DNA from: Frankiaceae bacterium
GTDB lineage: Bacteria > Actinomycetota > Actinomycetes > JAFAQI01
Reading direction: 5' to 3'
Assembly (NCBI GenBank): GCA_030840545.1
Contig: JAVEEH010000147.1
Location: forward strand, 1 to 14,909
Length of the DNA stretch: 14,909 bases
How positions within the stretch are numbered: position 1 is the stretch's first letter; each line of letters starts with the position of its first letter. A program made the position numbers and the translations under genes. Under the pieces are notes generated by a model that was not told the DNA's origin, did not search any database, and worked only from the letters and a program-made list of their open reading frames with translations. Shown here in pieces: positions 1 to 6,607 of this stretch.

Positions 1-377
1 TCACGGGCTGGGGCCGCATCCGCATCGGCGACCGTGTCTTCGTCAACAGCGGCGTCGTCATCATGAGCGTGGTGGAGGTCACGATCGGCAACGACGTGGC
101 GATCGCCAACGAGGCCTACTTGATGGACACCGACAGCCACGGCGTCGAGGGGCGTCCGGTGAAGAACGAGCCGGTGCGGATCGGGGACGGGACGTGGATC
201 GGCGCCCGCGCCATCATCTTGCCGGGAGTGACGATCGGCCGCCGTTGCCTCGTGGCCGCGGGCGCGGTCGTGAGCCGTGACGTCCCCGACGACACCCTCG
301 TCGCCGGCAACCCCGCACAGGTCGTCCGCGAGCTCACCTATCCCGACGGGGTCACGCGCGCCTGGCACGACAGCTGA
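1..377 (+). CDS. Hexapeptide-repeat acyltransferase (LbH fold), 3' part only
   Basis: The frame is open from the left edge of the window (first complete codon at 3), so the gene starts outside. The first ATG (63) lies inside a continuous left-handed beta-helix pattern: the codons before it already read G-x-I-x-I-G-D-x-V-F-V-N-S-G-V-V-I, so 63 is not the start. Hexapeptide repeats (VTIGNDVAIA, VRIGDGTWIG, VTIGRRCLVAAGAVV) continue to a typical C-terminus with VAGNPAQVV. A TDSHG motif supplies the histidine that serves as catalytic base in maltose/galactoside O-acetyltransferase relatives (family knowledge). Likely role: transfer of an acetyl or other acyl group from CoA to a sugar or sugar-derived acceptor in the cytoplasm. 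The acceptor cannot be told. The fold call is firm; substrate is open. Confidence 0.85.
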   Translation, partial: TGWGRIRIGDRVFVNSGVVIMSVVEVTIGNDVAIANEAYLMDTDSHGVEGRPVKNEPVRIGDGTWIGARAIILPGVTIGRRCLVAAGAVVSRDVPDDTLVAGNPAQVVRELTYPDGVTRAWHDS

Positions 378-408
378 CACCGCCTCGGCGTGTGGCACGC
401 TGGGCGCG

Positions 409-1155
409 ATGACACCGGCGGTGGTCCTGACCTGGATCCCGGTCGTGCTGCTGCTCGACCGTCACGCCACCCTGACCCAGCAGCGGTTGCTCGGTGTCGG
501 CACCTGGCTGCTGCTCATCGCCCTGCTCGCGCGGGAGAACAACCGCACCCGCGCACAGGTCGCCGTCGTGGTCGTCTTCGCCACGCTCGTCGAGTATCTG
601 TTCGCCGGCTGGCTCGGGGTCTACGTCTATCGGCTGCACGACGTGCCGTGGTTCGTGCCGCCGGGCCACGGCCTGGTCTACCTGGGCGCGTTGGCCATCG
701 GCCGATCCGCCTACGTCGGACGACAACGTCGTTGGCTCGTGCCCGCGACGCTGGTCGCGGCCGGGGGCTATGCGACCTGGGGTCTGCTTCTCTCCGGCCG
801 CCGGGACGTGCTCGGCGCGGTCTGGTTTGCCTGCCTCGCGGTGTTCCTGCTGCGCGGCCGCAACCCACTCGTGTTCATCGGTGCGTTCGTCGTGGTGACT
901 TATCTCGAGCTGCTCGGCACTGGCCTCGGGACGTGGACCTGGCAGGTGCGCGACCCGATTCTCGGCGTCGTCGCGATGGGGAACCCGCCGTCGGGTGCGG
1001 CCGGCGGTTACGGCTTCTTCGACGCAGCCGCGCTGTGGCTAGCGCCCAGGCTCGTCGGCCGGCGCGAGCGCCGACAGCACCGCGAGAACGTCGTCGTGCA
1101 GCAGGCCGTTCGTGCACACCACGCTGCCCCCGTCGGGGCGGTCGACGCCGGCTAG
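409..1155 (+). CDS. Polytopic membrane protein with internal duplication, function unknown
   Basis: This is a 248-residue, strongly hydrophobic protein with about seven membrane segments. I do not recognise a named family. An ATG at 409 is preferred over the in-frame 277, because 277-408 overlaps the acyltransferase and translates into low-complexity S/T/P; the box CACGCT lies 7 bases before this ATG, one base from the TANNNT boxes seen before other genes here. Two stretches resemble each other: E62...G67-W-L-G-V-Y-V-Y...D78-V-P80 and E167...G172-L-G-T-W-T-W...D182-P183, each followed by a Pro/Gly-rich loop (PGHG 85-88, GNPPSG 191-196). That suggests a duplicated membrane unit with acidic residues in or near the bilayer. 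The E...G...Y-x-Y pattern loosely recalls CruF-type carotenoid hydratases, but this is weak. The last 39 codons run antisense to hisN. Confidence 0.75.
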   Translation: MTPAVVLTWIPVVLLLDRHATLTQQRLLGVGTWLLLIALLARENNRTRAQVAVVVVFATLVEYLFAGWLGVYVYRLHDVPWFVPPGHGLVYLGALAIGRSAYVGRQRRWLVPATLVAAGGYATWGLLLSGRRDVLGAVWFACLAVFLLRGRNPLVFIGAFVVVTYLELLGTGLGTWTWQVRDPILGVVAMGNPPSGAAGGYGFFDAAALWLAPRLVGRRERRQHRENVVVQQAVRAHHAAPVGAVDAG

Positions 1156-1848
1156 GTCGGTGAATCGACCGCCGGCCTCCTCCACGATCGGCTGCAGCGC
1201 TGCCAGATCCCACAGCGACACCTCCGGCTCGCAGGAGACATCAACCGCACCTTCCGCGACCAACATGTGCGACCAGAAGTCCCCGAACGCCCGGGTGCGC
1301 CAGACCTGTCGGGTCAGCGCGAGGAACTGGGCGAGCCGACCGTGCTCGTCCCAGCCCGACAGCGACGCATAGGACAAGAACGCGTCCGACAGCGACGACA
1401 CCTTCGACACCGTGCAGGCATGCCGGGCCGCCAGCGAGCCGCCGGCCCAGGCGCCCTCGCCGCGCGCCGCCCACCATCGCCTTCCGAGGGACGGAGCCGA
1501 CACGACGCCGAGCACGACCCGGTCGTCGACCTCGAGCCCGAGCAGCGTCGCCCACGTCGGCACGCCGCGCACGAAGTTCTTGGTGCCGTCGATCGGGTCG
1601 ATGATCCAGCGCCGCGCCGAGTCGCCGGTCGTCCCGCGCTCCTCACCGACGACGGCGTCCCCGGGACGCTCGGACCCGAGGGCTCGGCGTACGGCGTCCT
1701 CGACGCTGCGGTCCGCGTCGGTGACCGGCGTCAGGTCCGGCTTGGTCTCCACGACGAGGTCGGTAGCAGCGAAGCGGGCGACCGTGGTGGCATCGGCCTC
1801 GTCACACAGCCGGTGCGCGAGCGCGAGGTCCTCACTCCACCTGGCCAC
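1039..1848 (-). CDS. hisN: Inositol-monophosphatase-family histidinol-phosphatase HisN
   Basis: A 269-residue protein of the Mg2+-dependent IMPase family, of usual length. Visible motifs are KPDLTPVTDAD (36-46), GEE (68-70), DPIDGT (84-89), and WDLAA (213-217) followed by EEAGG. E69, D84, D87 and D214 are the expected metal ligands. C-terminal TNGLLHDDVL is also family-typical. In actinobacteria this type dephosphorylates L-histidinol phosphate in histidine synthesis and is often encoded near aroA and rsgA, which supports hisN over a general inositol phosphatase or CysQ; sequence alone cannot exclude them. Start: GTG at 1848, with TAGGGT 7 bases upstream, suggesting a leaderless mRNA. The frame stays open upstream to 2403, but that part runs antisense to tetR and is a shadow. 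The 3' end overlaps the convergent membrane-protein gene by 117 bases. Confidence 0.88.
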   Translation of the reverse strand: MARWSEDLALAHRLCDEADATTVARFAATDLVVETKPDLTPVTDADRSVEDAVRRALGSERPGDAVVGEERGTTGDSARRWIIDPIDGTKNFVRGVPTWATLLGLEVDDRVVLGVVSAPSLGRRWWAARGEGAWAGGSLAARHACTVSKVSSLSDAFLSYASLSGWDEHGRLAQFLALTRQVWRTRAFGDFWSHMLVAEGAVDVSCEPEVSLWDLAALQPIVEEAGGRFTDLAGVDRPDGGSVVCTNGLLHDDVLAVLSALAPADEPGR

Positions 1849-1855
1849 GAGAACT

Positions 1856-1861
1856 ACCCTA
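1856..1861 (-). promoter_or_regulatory. Candidate -10 box of hisN (TAGGGT), leaderless spacing
   Basis: On the minus strand TAGGGT is followed by 7 bases and then the GTG start of hisN. It fits the actinobacterial -10 consensus TANNNT and would put the transcript start at or next to the start codon. No clear -35 is visible. It is divergent from the tetR promoter, with only 54 bases between the two start codons. Confidence 0.5.
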
Positions 1862-1869
1862 CTGGTGCC

Positions 1870-1899
1870 TTGACACGGATGGCCTCGGTGTAAACACTG
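1870..1899 (+). promoter_or_regulatory. Candidate tetR promoter with overlapping operator dyad
   Basis: TTGACA (1870-1875) is a perfect -35 hexamer. After 15 bases comes TAAACA (1891-1896), a weak -10 six bases before the ATG at 1903. The -10 sits inside an imperfect dyad, CGGTGTAAACACTG (1886-1899), with perfect GTGT/ACAC arms around AA. A regulator bound there would block tetR and could also affect hisN, whose -10 is only about 25 bases away. Autoregulation is usual for TetR-family genes; the operator assignment is inference. Confidence 0.45.
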
Positions 1900-1902
1900 C
1901 GG

Positions 1903-2496
1903 ATGATGACCGAATCGCGTTCGACATCGCCATCGACTCGGGACGCCCTGCTCGACGCGGCCTACGACGCCGCGGTCGCGGGCGACTGGGCGCGCACGCG
2001 GATGCTGGACGTGGCGCGCGCGGCCGGGCTCAGCCGGCAGACGCTCTACAACGAGTTCGGCTCCAAGGACGCGCTGGCGCAGGCGCTGGCGATGCGCGAG
2101 GTCGCCCGTTTCATCGAGGGCACCGAGCGGGCGCTCGACGAGGCGCACCCCGACGACCCGATCCAGGCCGTCGCAGCGGCGGCGCTGTCCACGTTGCACC
2201 GGGCCGCTGACAACCCGCTGCTCAAGGCCGCACTCGTGGACGACACGAGCGGTCTGCTCGCCTACCTGACCACCCGCGGCGAGCCCGTCATCAACGCGGC
2301 CCGGGCGAGCTTCGAGAACTACTACGCGACCCACTGGCCGTCCCTGTCCCTCGACGCCATCCGCCTCGCCGCCGAGACCATCACCCGGCTCACGCTGTCC
2401 CACGTCGTCATGCCGGCTGACGTGCCGGCCGAGACCATCGCCACGCAGTTCGCCGACCTCGCCCGCAAGCTCCTCCGAGAGGACACCGAGTCATGA
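1903..2496 (+). CDS. TetR/AcrR-family transcriptional regulator
   Basis: A 197-residue protein with an N-terminal TetR-type helix-turn-helix at about residues 33-56 (MLDVARAAGLSRQTLYNEFG followed by SKDAL), a standard TetR_N pattern. It is followed by an all-helical ligand/dimerisation domain of normal size with no recognisable ligand signature. ATGs at 1903 and 1906 are both possible; 1903 is chosen because it lies six bases after the -10-like box. The stop shares ATGA with the start of the diiron-protein gene, so the two are cotranscribed and probably translationally coupled. Likely role: repressor of its own operon, responding to a small molecule connected with the diiron enzyme. Family call is firm; target and ligand are inference. 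Confidence 0.9.
   Translation: MMTESRSTSPSTRDALLDAAYDAAVAGDWARTRMLDVARAAGLSRQTLYNEFGSKDALAQALAMREVARFIEGTERALDEAHPDDPIQAVAAAALSTLHRAADNPLLKAALVDDTSGLLAYLTTRGEPVINAARASFENYYATHWPSLSLDAIRLAAETITRLTLSHVVMPADVPAETIATQFADLARKLLREDTES
2471..2483 (+). promoter_or_regulatory. Shine-Dalgarno-masking hairpin before the diiron gene
   Basis: The ribosome-binding site GAGGA (2479-2483, nine bases before the ATG at 2493) is perfectly complementary to TCCTC just upstream (2471-2475), with a three-base loop. A folded RNA would hide the site, and ribosomes finishing tetR would open it. This fits the ATGA overlap and suggests the enzyme is made only when tetR is translated. The stem is only 5 bp, so this is modest evidence. 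Confidence 0.4.
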
Positions 2497-3596
2497 GCAG
2501 CGCTCCGAAGTACGCCGTCCCCGTCGACGTCAACGAGCGGTGGACCGTCGAGGTCAACAGCCCGTCGCAGTTCACCTGGGAGTACGACGACGGCCGCGAC
2601 CGGCTGCTCAGCCTCTACCAGAAGGGCAAGGACAAGCAGTGGGACACGACCAAGCGCATCGACTGGTCGATCCCCGTCGAGCCGCACAACCCGATCGGAC
2701 TGCCGGACGAGTTCAACCCGTTCCGCGGCGCGGACTTCTACGAGCGCTTCACCCAGAAGGAGAAGGACAACTTCGCCCAGCACCAGGCCGCCTGGACCTG
2801 GAGCCAGTTCCTGCATGGTGAGCAGGGTGCGATGGTGGTGTCGGCGCGCATCGTCGAGACGGTGCCCGACCTCGACTCGAAGTTCTACGCCGCGACCCAG
2901 ACCATGGACGAGGCCCGGCACGTCGAGACGTTCGCGGCGTTCCTGCAGGACAAGGTCGGGTTGATGATGCCCGTTAACGACGACCTCGCGAAGCTCCTCA
3001 AAGAGGCTCTCGTCGCCAAGGAGTGGGACTACGCCTACCTCGGCATGCAGGTGCTCATCGAGGGTCTCGCGCTCGCCGCGTTCGGCGTCTTCCGCGACAT
3101 GGCGACCAACCCGCTGGCCAAGCAGCTGCTCGCTTACGTCATGCAGGACGAGGCTCGGCACGTCGCGTTCGGACGGATGGCGCTGCGTGACTACTACCAG
3201 GAGCTGACGGACAAGGAGCGCGACGAGCGCGAGGAGTTCGTCGTCGAAGGCTGCTGGCTGATGCGCAACCGCTTCCTCGGGCAAGAGGTCTACGAGACGC
3301 TCGAGCTGCCGGTCGACGAGTGCATGGAGATCTCCGAGAACTCCGAGATCACCAAAGCGTTCCGCTCGCACCTGTTCAGCCGCATCGTGCCGTGCGTGAA
3401 GGACATCGGCCTGTGGGGCGACAAGGTGCAGAAGTGCTACGCCGAGATGGGCGTGCTCGACATGGCCGGGTTCAACCTCGACGAGCTGATGAAGGCCGAC
3501 GAGGACTACGCCGAGCAGGTCGACCGCGAGAAGTCCGAGTTCTCCGCTCGCGCCGCCGAGGTCGACCAGGCGATCGAGCTCGGCGCCTCCGCCTGA
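2493..3596 (+). CDS. Ferritin-like carboxylate-bridged diiron protein (AurF/CmlI- or R2-like)
   Basis: A 367-residue soluble protein. Two metal-binding half sites are explicit: E110 with DEARH at 139-143, and E190 with DEARH at 219-223. Both have E-X28-DEARH spacing, and the two halves lie exactly 80 residues apart. Predicted iron ligands are E110, E140, H143, E190, E220 and H223. This E-X(28-37)-DExRH arrangement is the hallmark of diiron N-oxygenases such as AurF and CmlI and also resembles ribonucleotide reductase R2 and related ferritin-like oxidases. Most likely an O2-activating oxidase or oxygenase; the substrate cannot be inferred. No radical-site tyrosine can be assigned and no R1 subunit is nearby, so it is unlikely to be a functional R2. 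The start overlaps the tetR stop (ATGA) with a ribosome site at 2477-2483. The partner ferredoxin or reductase is not in the window. Confidence 0.85.
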   Translation: MSSAPKYAVPVDVNERWTVEVNSPSQFTWEYDDGRDRLLSLYQKGKDKQWDTTKRIDWSIPVEPHNPIGLPDEFNPFRGADFYERFTQKEKDNFAQHQAAWTWSQFLHGEQGAMVVSARIVETVPDLDSKFYAATQTMDEARHVETFAAFLQDKVGLMMPVNDDLAKLLKEALVAKEWDYAYLGMQVLIEGLALAAFGVFRDMATNPLAKQLLAYVMQDEARHVAFGRMALRDYYQELTDKERDEREEFVVEGCWLMRNRFLGQEVYETLELPVDECMEISENSEITKAFRSHLFSRIVPCVKDIGLWGDKVQKCYAEMGVLDMAGFNLDELMKADEDYAEQVDREKSEFSARAAEVDQAIELGASA

Positions 3597-3602
3597 ACCG
3601 AG

Positions 3603-3646
3603 TTGTCAGATGCTGAGACCGCTATAGCCCTCGGTGCGTCTGACAA
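3603..3646. terminator. Bidirectional terminator hairpin between diiron gene and rsgA
   Basis: TTGTCAGA (3603-3610) and TCTGACAA (3639-3646) are perfect inverted repeats. Inward the pairing continues T-G, G-C, C-G, then after a mismatch GAG/CTC, with the 8-base palindrome GCTATAGC near the tip. The hairpin fills the 70-base gap between two convergent genes, so it can serve both strands. There is no U-tract, as is common in GC-rich actinobacteria. Relative AT-richness makes it stand out. Confidence 0.7.
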
Positions 3647-3666
3647 GTCCCCGGTCTGCGCGGCGC

Positions 3667-4683
3667 TCAGTCGGCGGAGCGGCTGACCAGCAGCCGGCGC
3701 AGCGAGTCGAGTCGTTCCGGATGCGCGTGGCCCGAAGACACCCACTCGTCCAGGCAGCACACCTGCGGGTCGAGATGGTCGCAGTCGCTCGGGCACTCGT
3801 CGGTCCCCGGCGCGAGGTCCGGGAAGCACGCAACCAACCGATCCCGGTCGACGTGGGCGAGCCCGAACGAGCGCACGCCAGGTGTGTCCACAACCCAGCC
3901 ACCGAAGGGCAGCGGCAACGCGATCGCCGCCGTCGTGGTGTGCAGCCCCTTGCCGGTGGCGAGGCTGACCGTGCCGATCCGCTGCGTTGCGTCCGGCACG
4001 AGCGCGTTGACGAGTGTCGACTTGCCCACACCCGAGGTGCCCACGAACACCGTCACCCGGGCGCGCAGCCGTTCGGTCAGCGTTGCCACCGCCGCGTCTC
4101 TTGTCTCAGCGCTCGACGTGACGATCTGTACGCCGGCCGAACGGTAGATCTCCAGCAGGTGCTCGGGCGGCGCCAGATCTGTCTTCGTGACGCACAGCAG
4201 CGGTTCGACGCCGGCGTCGATCGCGGCAACGAGACAACGATCGACCAGCCGTGGCTGCGGTGGCGGATCGGCGACCGAGCACACGACAACAAGCTGATCG
4301 GCATTGGCGACGATGATGCGTTCGACCGGATCGTCGTCGTCCGCCGTACGACGCAGCACTGAGCGCCGCTTCTCGACCCGGACGATGCGCGAGAGCGTGT
4401 CCGCGGCACCCGTCACGTCTCCGACCACCGCGACCTCGTCGCCGACGACGACGCTGCGCCGACCCAGCTCGCGGGCCCGCATCGCGACGAGGATCGTGCC
4501 GTCCTCCAGCAGGCATCCGTAGCGACCGCGGTCGACCGTCACCACGCGCGCCGACGTCGCGTCGCCGTGCTCCGGACGCAACCGGCTGCGGGGCCGGGAG
4601 CCACGCCCGGCCCGGCCGAAGCTGTCCTCCGCGTCCCGCGGCTGCCGGCTCAGGGGGCGCCGCCGGACAGCATCGACAGCCAC
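3667..4683 (-). CDS. rsgA: Small-ribosomal-subunit biogenesis GTPase RsgA
   Basis: A circularly permuted GTPase. An N-terminal OB-fold (VVTVDRGRYGCLLEDG, about 47-62) is followed by G4 TKTD (166-169), then G1 GTSGVGKST (215-223) and G3 DTPG (266-269), the permuted order diagnostic of RsgA/YjeQ. The C-terminal zinc motif has C297, C301, H303 and C309. RsgA acts in late maturation of the 30S subunit. The start is uncertain. GTG at 4683 (338 residues) overlaps the end of aroA by 34 bases. CTG at 4653 (328 residues, first residues SRQPRDAEDSFGRAGRGSRP) overlaps the aroA stop as CTGA and matches the N-terminus I recall for mycobacterial RsgA. TTG at 4581 would cut off the conserved GRGSRPRSR stretch. 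There is no ATG in a suitable place. It is transcribed from aroA and ends at the 3603-3646 hairpin. Confidence 0.9.
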   Translation of the reverse strand: MAVDAVRRRPLSRQPRDAEDSFGRAGRGSRPRSRLRPEHGDATSARVVTVDRGRYGCLLEDGTILVAMRARELGRRSVVVGDEVAVVGDVTGAADTLSRIVRVEKRRSVLRRTADDDDPVERIIVANADQLVVVCSVADPPPQPRLVDRCLVAAIDAGVEPLLCVTKTDLAPPEHLLEIYRSAGVQIVTSSAETRDAAVATLTERLRARVTVFVGTSGVGKSTLVNALVPDATQRIGTVSLATGKGLHTTTAAIALPLPFGGWVVDTPGVRSFGLAHVDRDRLVACFPDLAPGTDECPSDCDHLDPQVCCLDEWVSSGHAHPERLDSLRRLLVSRSAD

Positions 4684-5954
4684 GCATCCGCGAACCCGGG
4701 GAACGTCTTCGCCGTCGTCTCGACGTCCTGCACCAGCACCCCGGGGACGACCAGTGCGAGCACGGCTGCCGCCATCGCCAGCCGGTGGTCGGCGTAGGTC
4801 CGGAACAGGCCGCCCACCATGGGTCGGGGCTCGATCCGGAGGCCGTCCGGCTCCTCGTTCACCCGCGCCCCGAGACCGCCGAGCTCGTGGGCGAGCGCCG
4901 CCAGCCGATCGGTCTCGTGCCCGCGCAGATAACCGATGCCGGTGAACCTCGACGGCGTCTCGGCGAGGACCGCAACAGCCGTCAGCACCGGCGTCAGCTC
5001 GCCGGCGTCGCGCAGGTCGAGGTCGGCCCCGGTCAGTCGCCCGCCACCGCGGACGACGAGCGATCCGTTCTCCCGGTGCGACGACGCACCGAACGCCTCG
5101 AGCAGCCGGGGCAGGTCGGCTCCCGGTTGCGAGCTGCGTTCGGGCCAGTTCGGCACCCGCACCTCGCCACCGGTCACTACGGCGGCTGCGAGGAACGGCG
5201 CGGCGCTCGACAGGTCGGGCTCGATCACCTCGTCGCGGCCGGCCACCGGCCCCGGTTGCACCTGCCAGCCCCCGGGTTCGGCGTCGTCGACCCGCACCTG
5301 CCGGTCGCGCAGCATCGAGACCGTCATCGCGAGGTGCGGAGCGTTCGGGACCGGGCGGTCCCCGATGTGGACGACGCGTACGCCGGCCTCCCAACGCGGC
5401 GCGGTCAGCAGCAGCGCACTGACGATCTGGCTGGAGGCGGAAGCGTCGACGCGCACCTCACCACCGCGCAGGCCGCCCGTGCCGGTGACGGTGAGAGGCA
5501 AGGCCGCGCGACCACCGTCGTCGACCCGGGCGCCCAGGTCACGCAGCGCGCCGAGCAGCGCTGCCAGTGGGCGCTCGCGCGCCCGCGGGTCGCCGTCGAA
5601 CGTGACTGCCCCGTCGGCCAGCGTGGCCAGGGCCGGGAGGAAGCGCATCACGGTCCCGGCCAGCCCGACGTCGACCGTCGCCGGCCCGCGCAAGGCCGCC
5701 GGGGTCACCACCCACGCGTCGCCGGCTGCCACCACATCGGTGCCCATGGCGCACAGCCCGGCGGCCATGAGCTCGGTGTCGCGACTGCGCAGCGGACGGG
5801 CCAGGCGGCTCGGTGACGCTGCCAGCGCGCTCAGCACGAGCGCACGGTTGGTCACCGACTTCGATCCGGGCACGCTGACGGTCGCCCGCACCGGCCCGGC
5901 GGCCACCGGCGCCGGCCAGAGTGCCTCGCCCGGCGTGCTGGTCACGCGTCGCAT
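4650..5954 (-). CDS. aroA: 3-phosphoshikimate 1-carboxyvinyltransferase (EPSP synthase)
   Basis: A 434-residue enzyme of the shikimate pathway, joining phosphoenolpyruvate to shikimate 3-phosphate. Motifs: PGSKSVTNRAL (29-39, K32), GLAGTVMRF (97-105), SASSQ (172-176, substrate binding), LSSAAPFLAAA (248-258), RGHETDR (344-350), DHRLAMA (389-395) and KTFPGF (416-421). The position of the E. coli catalytic aspartate (D313) is a glutamate here (E319 in GELTP), which I recall as normal for actinobacterial AroA. ATG at 5954 is chosen; GTG at 5945 is an alternative, because the only ribosome site (GGGAG) is one base from the ATG but ten bases from the GTG. Upstream ATG-led extension to 6053 lacks family similarity. 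First gene of an aroA-rsgA unit, divergent from the lipoprotein gene. Confidence 0.95.
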   Translation of the reverse strand: MRRVTSTPGEALWPAPVAAGPVRATVSVPGSKSVTNRALVLSALAASPSRLARPLRSRDTELMAAGLCAMGTDVVAAGDAWVVTPAALRGPATVDVGLAGTVMRFLPALATLADGAVTFDGDPRARERPLAALLGALRDLGARVDDGGRAALPLTVTGTGGLRGGEVRVDASASSQIVSALLLTAPRWEAGVRVVHIGDRPVPNAPHLAMTVSMLRDRQVRVDDAEPGGWQVQPGPVAGRDEVIEPDLSSAAPFLAAAVVTGGEVRVPNWPERSSQPGADLPRLLEAFGASSHRENGSLVVRGGGRLTGADLDLRDAGELTPVLTAVAVLAETPSRFTGIGYLRGHETDRLAALAHELGGLGARVNEEPDGLRIEPRPMVGGLFRTYADHRLAMAAAVLALVVPGVLVQDVETTAKTFPGFADAWLSMLSGGAP

Positions 5955-5971
5955 GCTCCCACTGCGCGGAA

Positions 5972-5998
5972 TCAGGCAGAATGACTGTCGTTGCCTGA
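5972..5998. promoter_or_regulatory. Inverted repeat TCAGGCA-N13-TGCCTGA in the aroA/lipoprotein divergent region
   Basis: Perfect 7-base arms at 5972-5978 and 5992-5998 with a 13-base spacer. It lies 18 bases upstream of the aroA start and 69 bases upstream of the lipoprotein start, where control elements of both genes are expected. The near 20-base centre-to-centre spacing puts the arms on the same DNA face, so it could be a protein-binding site. It could also form a hairpin in the aroA leader if transcription starts far upstream. No regulator is assigned. Confidence 0.4.
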
Positions 5999-6067
5999 GG
6001 CCGACTCGGTCGTTGAACCGGTCAGGAGCCGCCGGCCCCGTCCGCCCGACCAAAGGATGCCGACCAG

Positions 6068-6601
6068 ATGCTGCGCAGATGCGGCGCGATCTTCACCGCC
6101 GGCGTCGCCGCCGTCGTGCTCGCCGGTTGTGGCGGGTCCGCCGGCTCCACGGGTGCAGCTCCGCCGCCCACGACCGCGCCGACCGTCACCGTGCCGGCCT
6201 GCCCGACGATCGCCACGAAAGCGCCCGTCTGGCCGGCCAAGGTGCCGAAGGACCTGCCCAAACCCCCGCAGGCGCACATCCTCAGCCAGCAGACCGCCAG
6301 CGACGGCGTCTACGTCCTCAAGTTCCGCACCGACACCTCGCTGCGCTCCAGTGTGCTGTTCGTCGTGGAGCATCTCCCCAAGGCGGGCTACGTCCTGGGC
6401 CGCGGCGACGCGGAGGCCACCGAGGCGGACGCGCCGTTCCTGCACGGCAACACCAGAGGGTTGATCCGGATGCTGGAGACAGGCGCCTGCACGACCGACT
6501 GGCTGCTGGCCACGGTCGACACGCAGGCACCTGTCGGCAACTCGCCACTGCTGACGCCGCACACCCCGACCGGCAGCCCGTCACCGCTTCCCTTCGGCTG
6601 A
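6068..6601 (+). CDS. Putative lipoprotein, C/GY/EADA/C family
   Basis: A 177-residue protein with a classic lipoprotein signal: basic N-terminus, hydrophobic stretch and lipobox LAGC with C21 as the lipidated cysteine. After a Thr/Pro/Ala linker (22-43), the mature domain has C45, GY at 107-108, EADA at 119-122 and C141, followed by a Pro/Thr/Ser tail. I do not recognise the family. The same landmarks with nearly the same spacing occur in the protein at 11884-12327, implying a shared fold with a C45-C141 disulfide. Ribosome site AAAGGA lies 11 bases before the ATG. It sits 35 bases upstream of the transporter operon, on the same strand, but a hairpin and a -10 box in the gap suggest separate transcription. 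Confidence 0.72.
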   Translation: MLRRCGAIFTAGVAAVVLAGCGGSAGSTGAAPPPTTAPTVTVPACPTIATKAPVWPAKVPKDLPKPPQAHILSQQTASDGVYVLKFRTDTSLRSSVLFVVEHLPKAGYVLGRGDAEATEADAPFLHGNTRGLIRMLETGACTTDWLLATVDTQAPVGNSPLLTPHTPTGSPSPLPFG

Positions 6602-6607
6602 CGGGCG

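Noticed and set aside
277..408. Upstream extension of the 409 membrane protein to ATG 277
   Set aside because: It would overlap the acyltransferase end by 101 bases and translate into low-complexity S/T/P sequence; the ATG at 409 begins directly at a membrane helix.
1267..1893. Plus-strand ORF of 208 codons over hisN
   Set aside because: Antisense to the metal-binding motifs of HisN; composition is that of a shadow.
2322..3371. Minus-strand ORF of 349 codons over the diiron gene
   Set aside because: Leu/Val/Arg-rich antisense shadow of the conserved diiron protein; no independent motif.
4650..5954. Glutamate in place of the E. coli AroA catalytic aspartate
   Set aside because: The context GELTP is, to my recollection, normal for actinobacterial AroA, so it is a lineage feature and not an anomaly.
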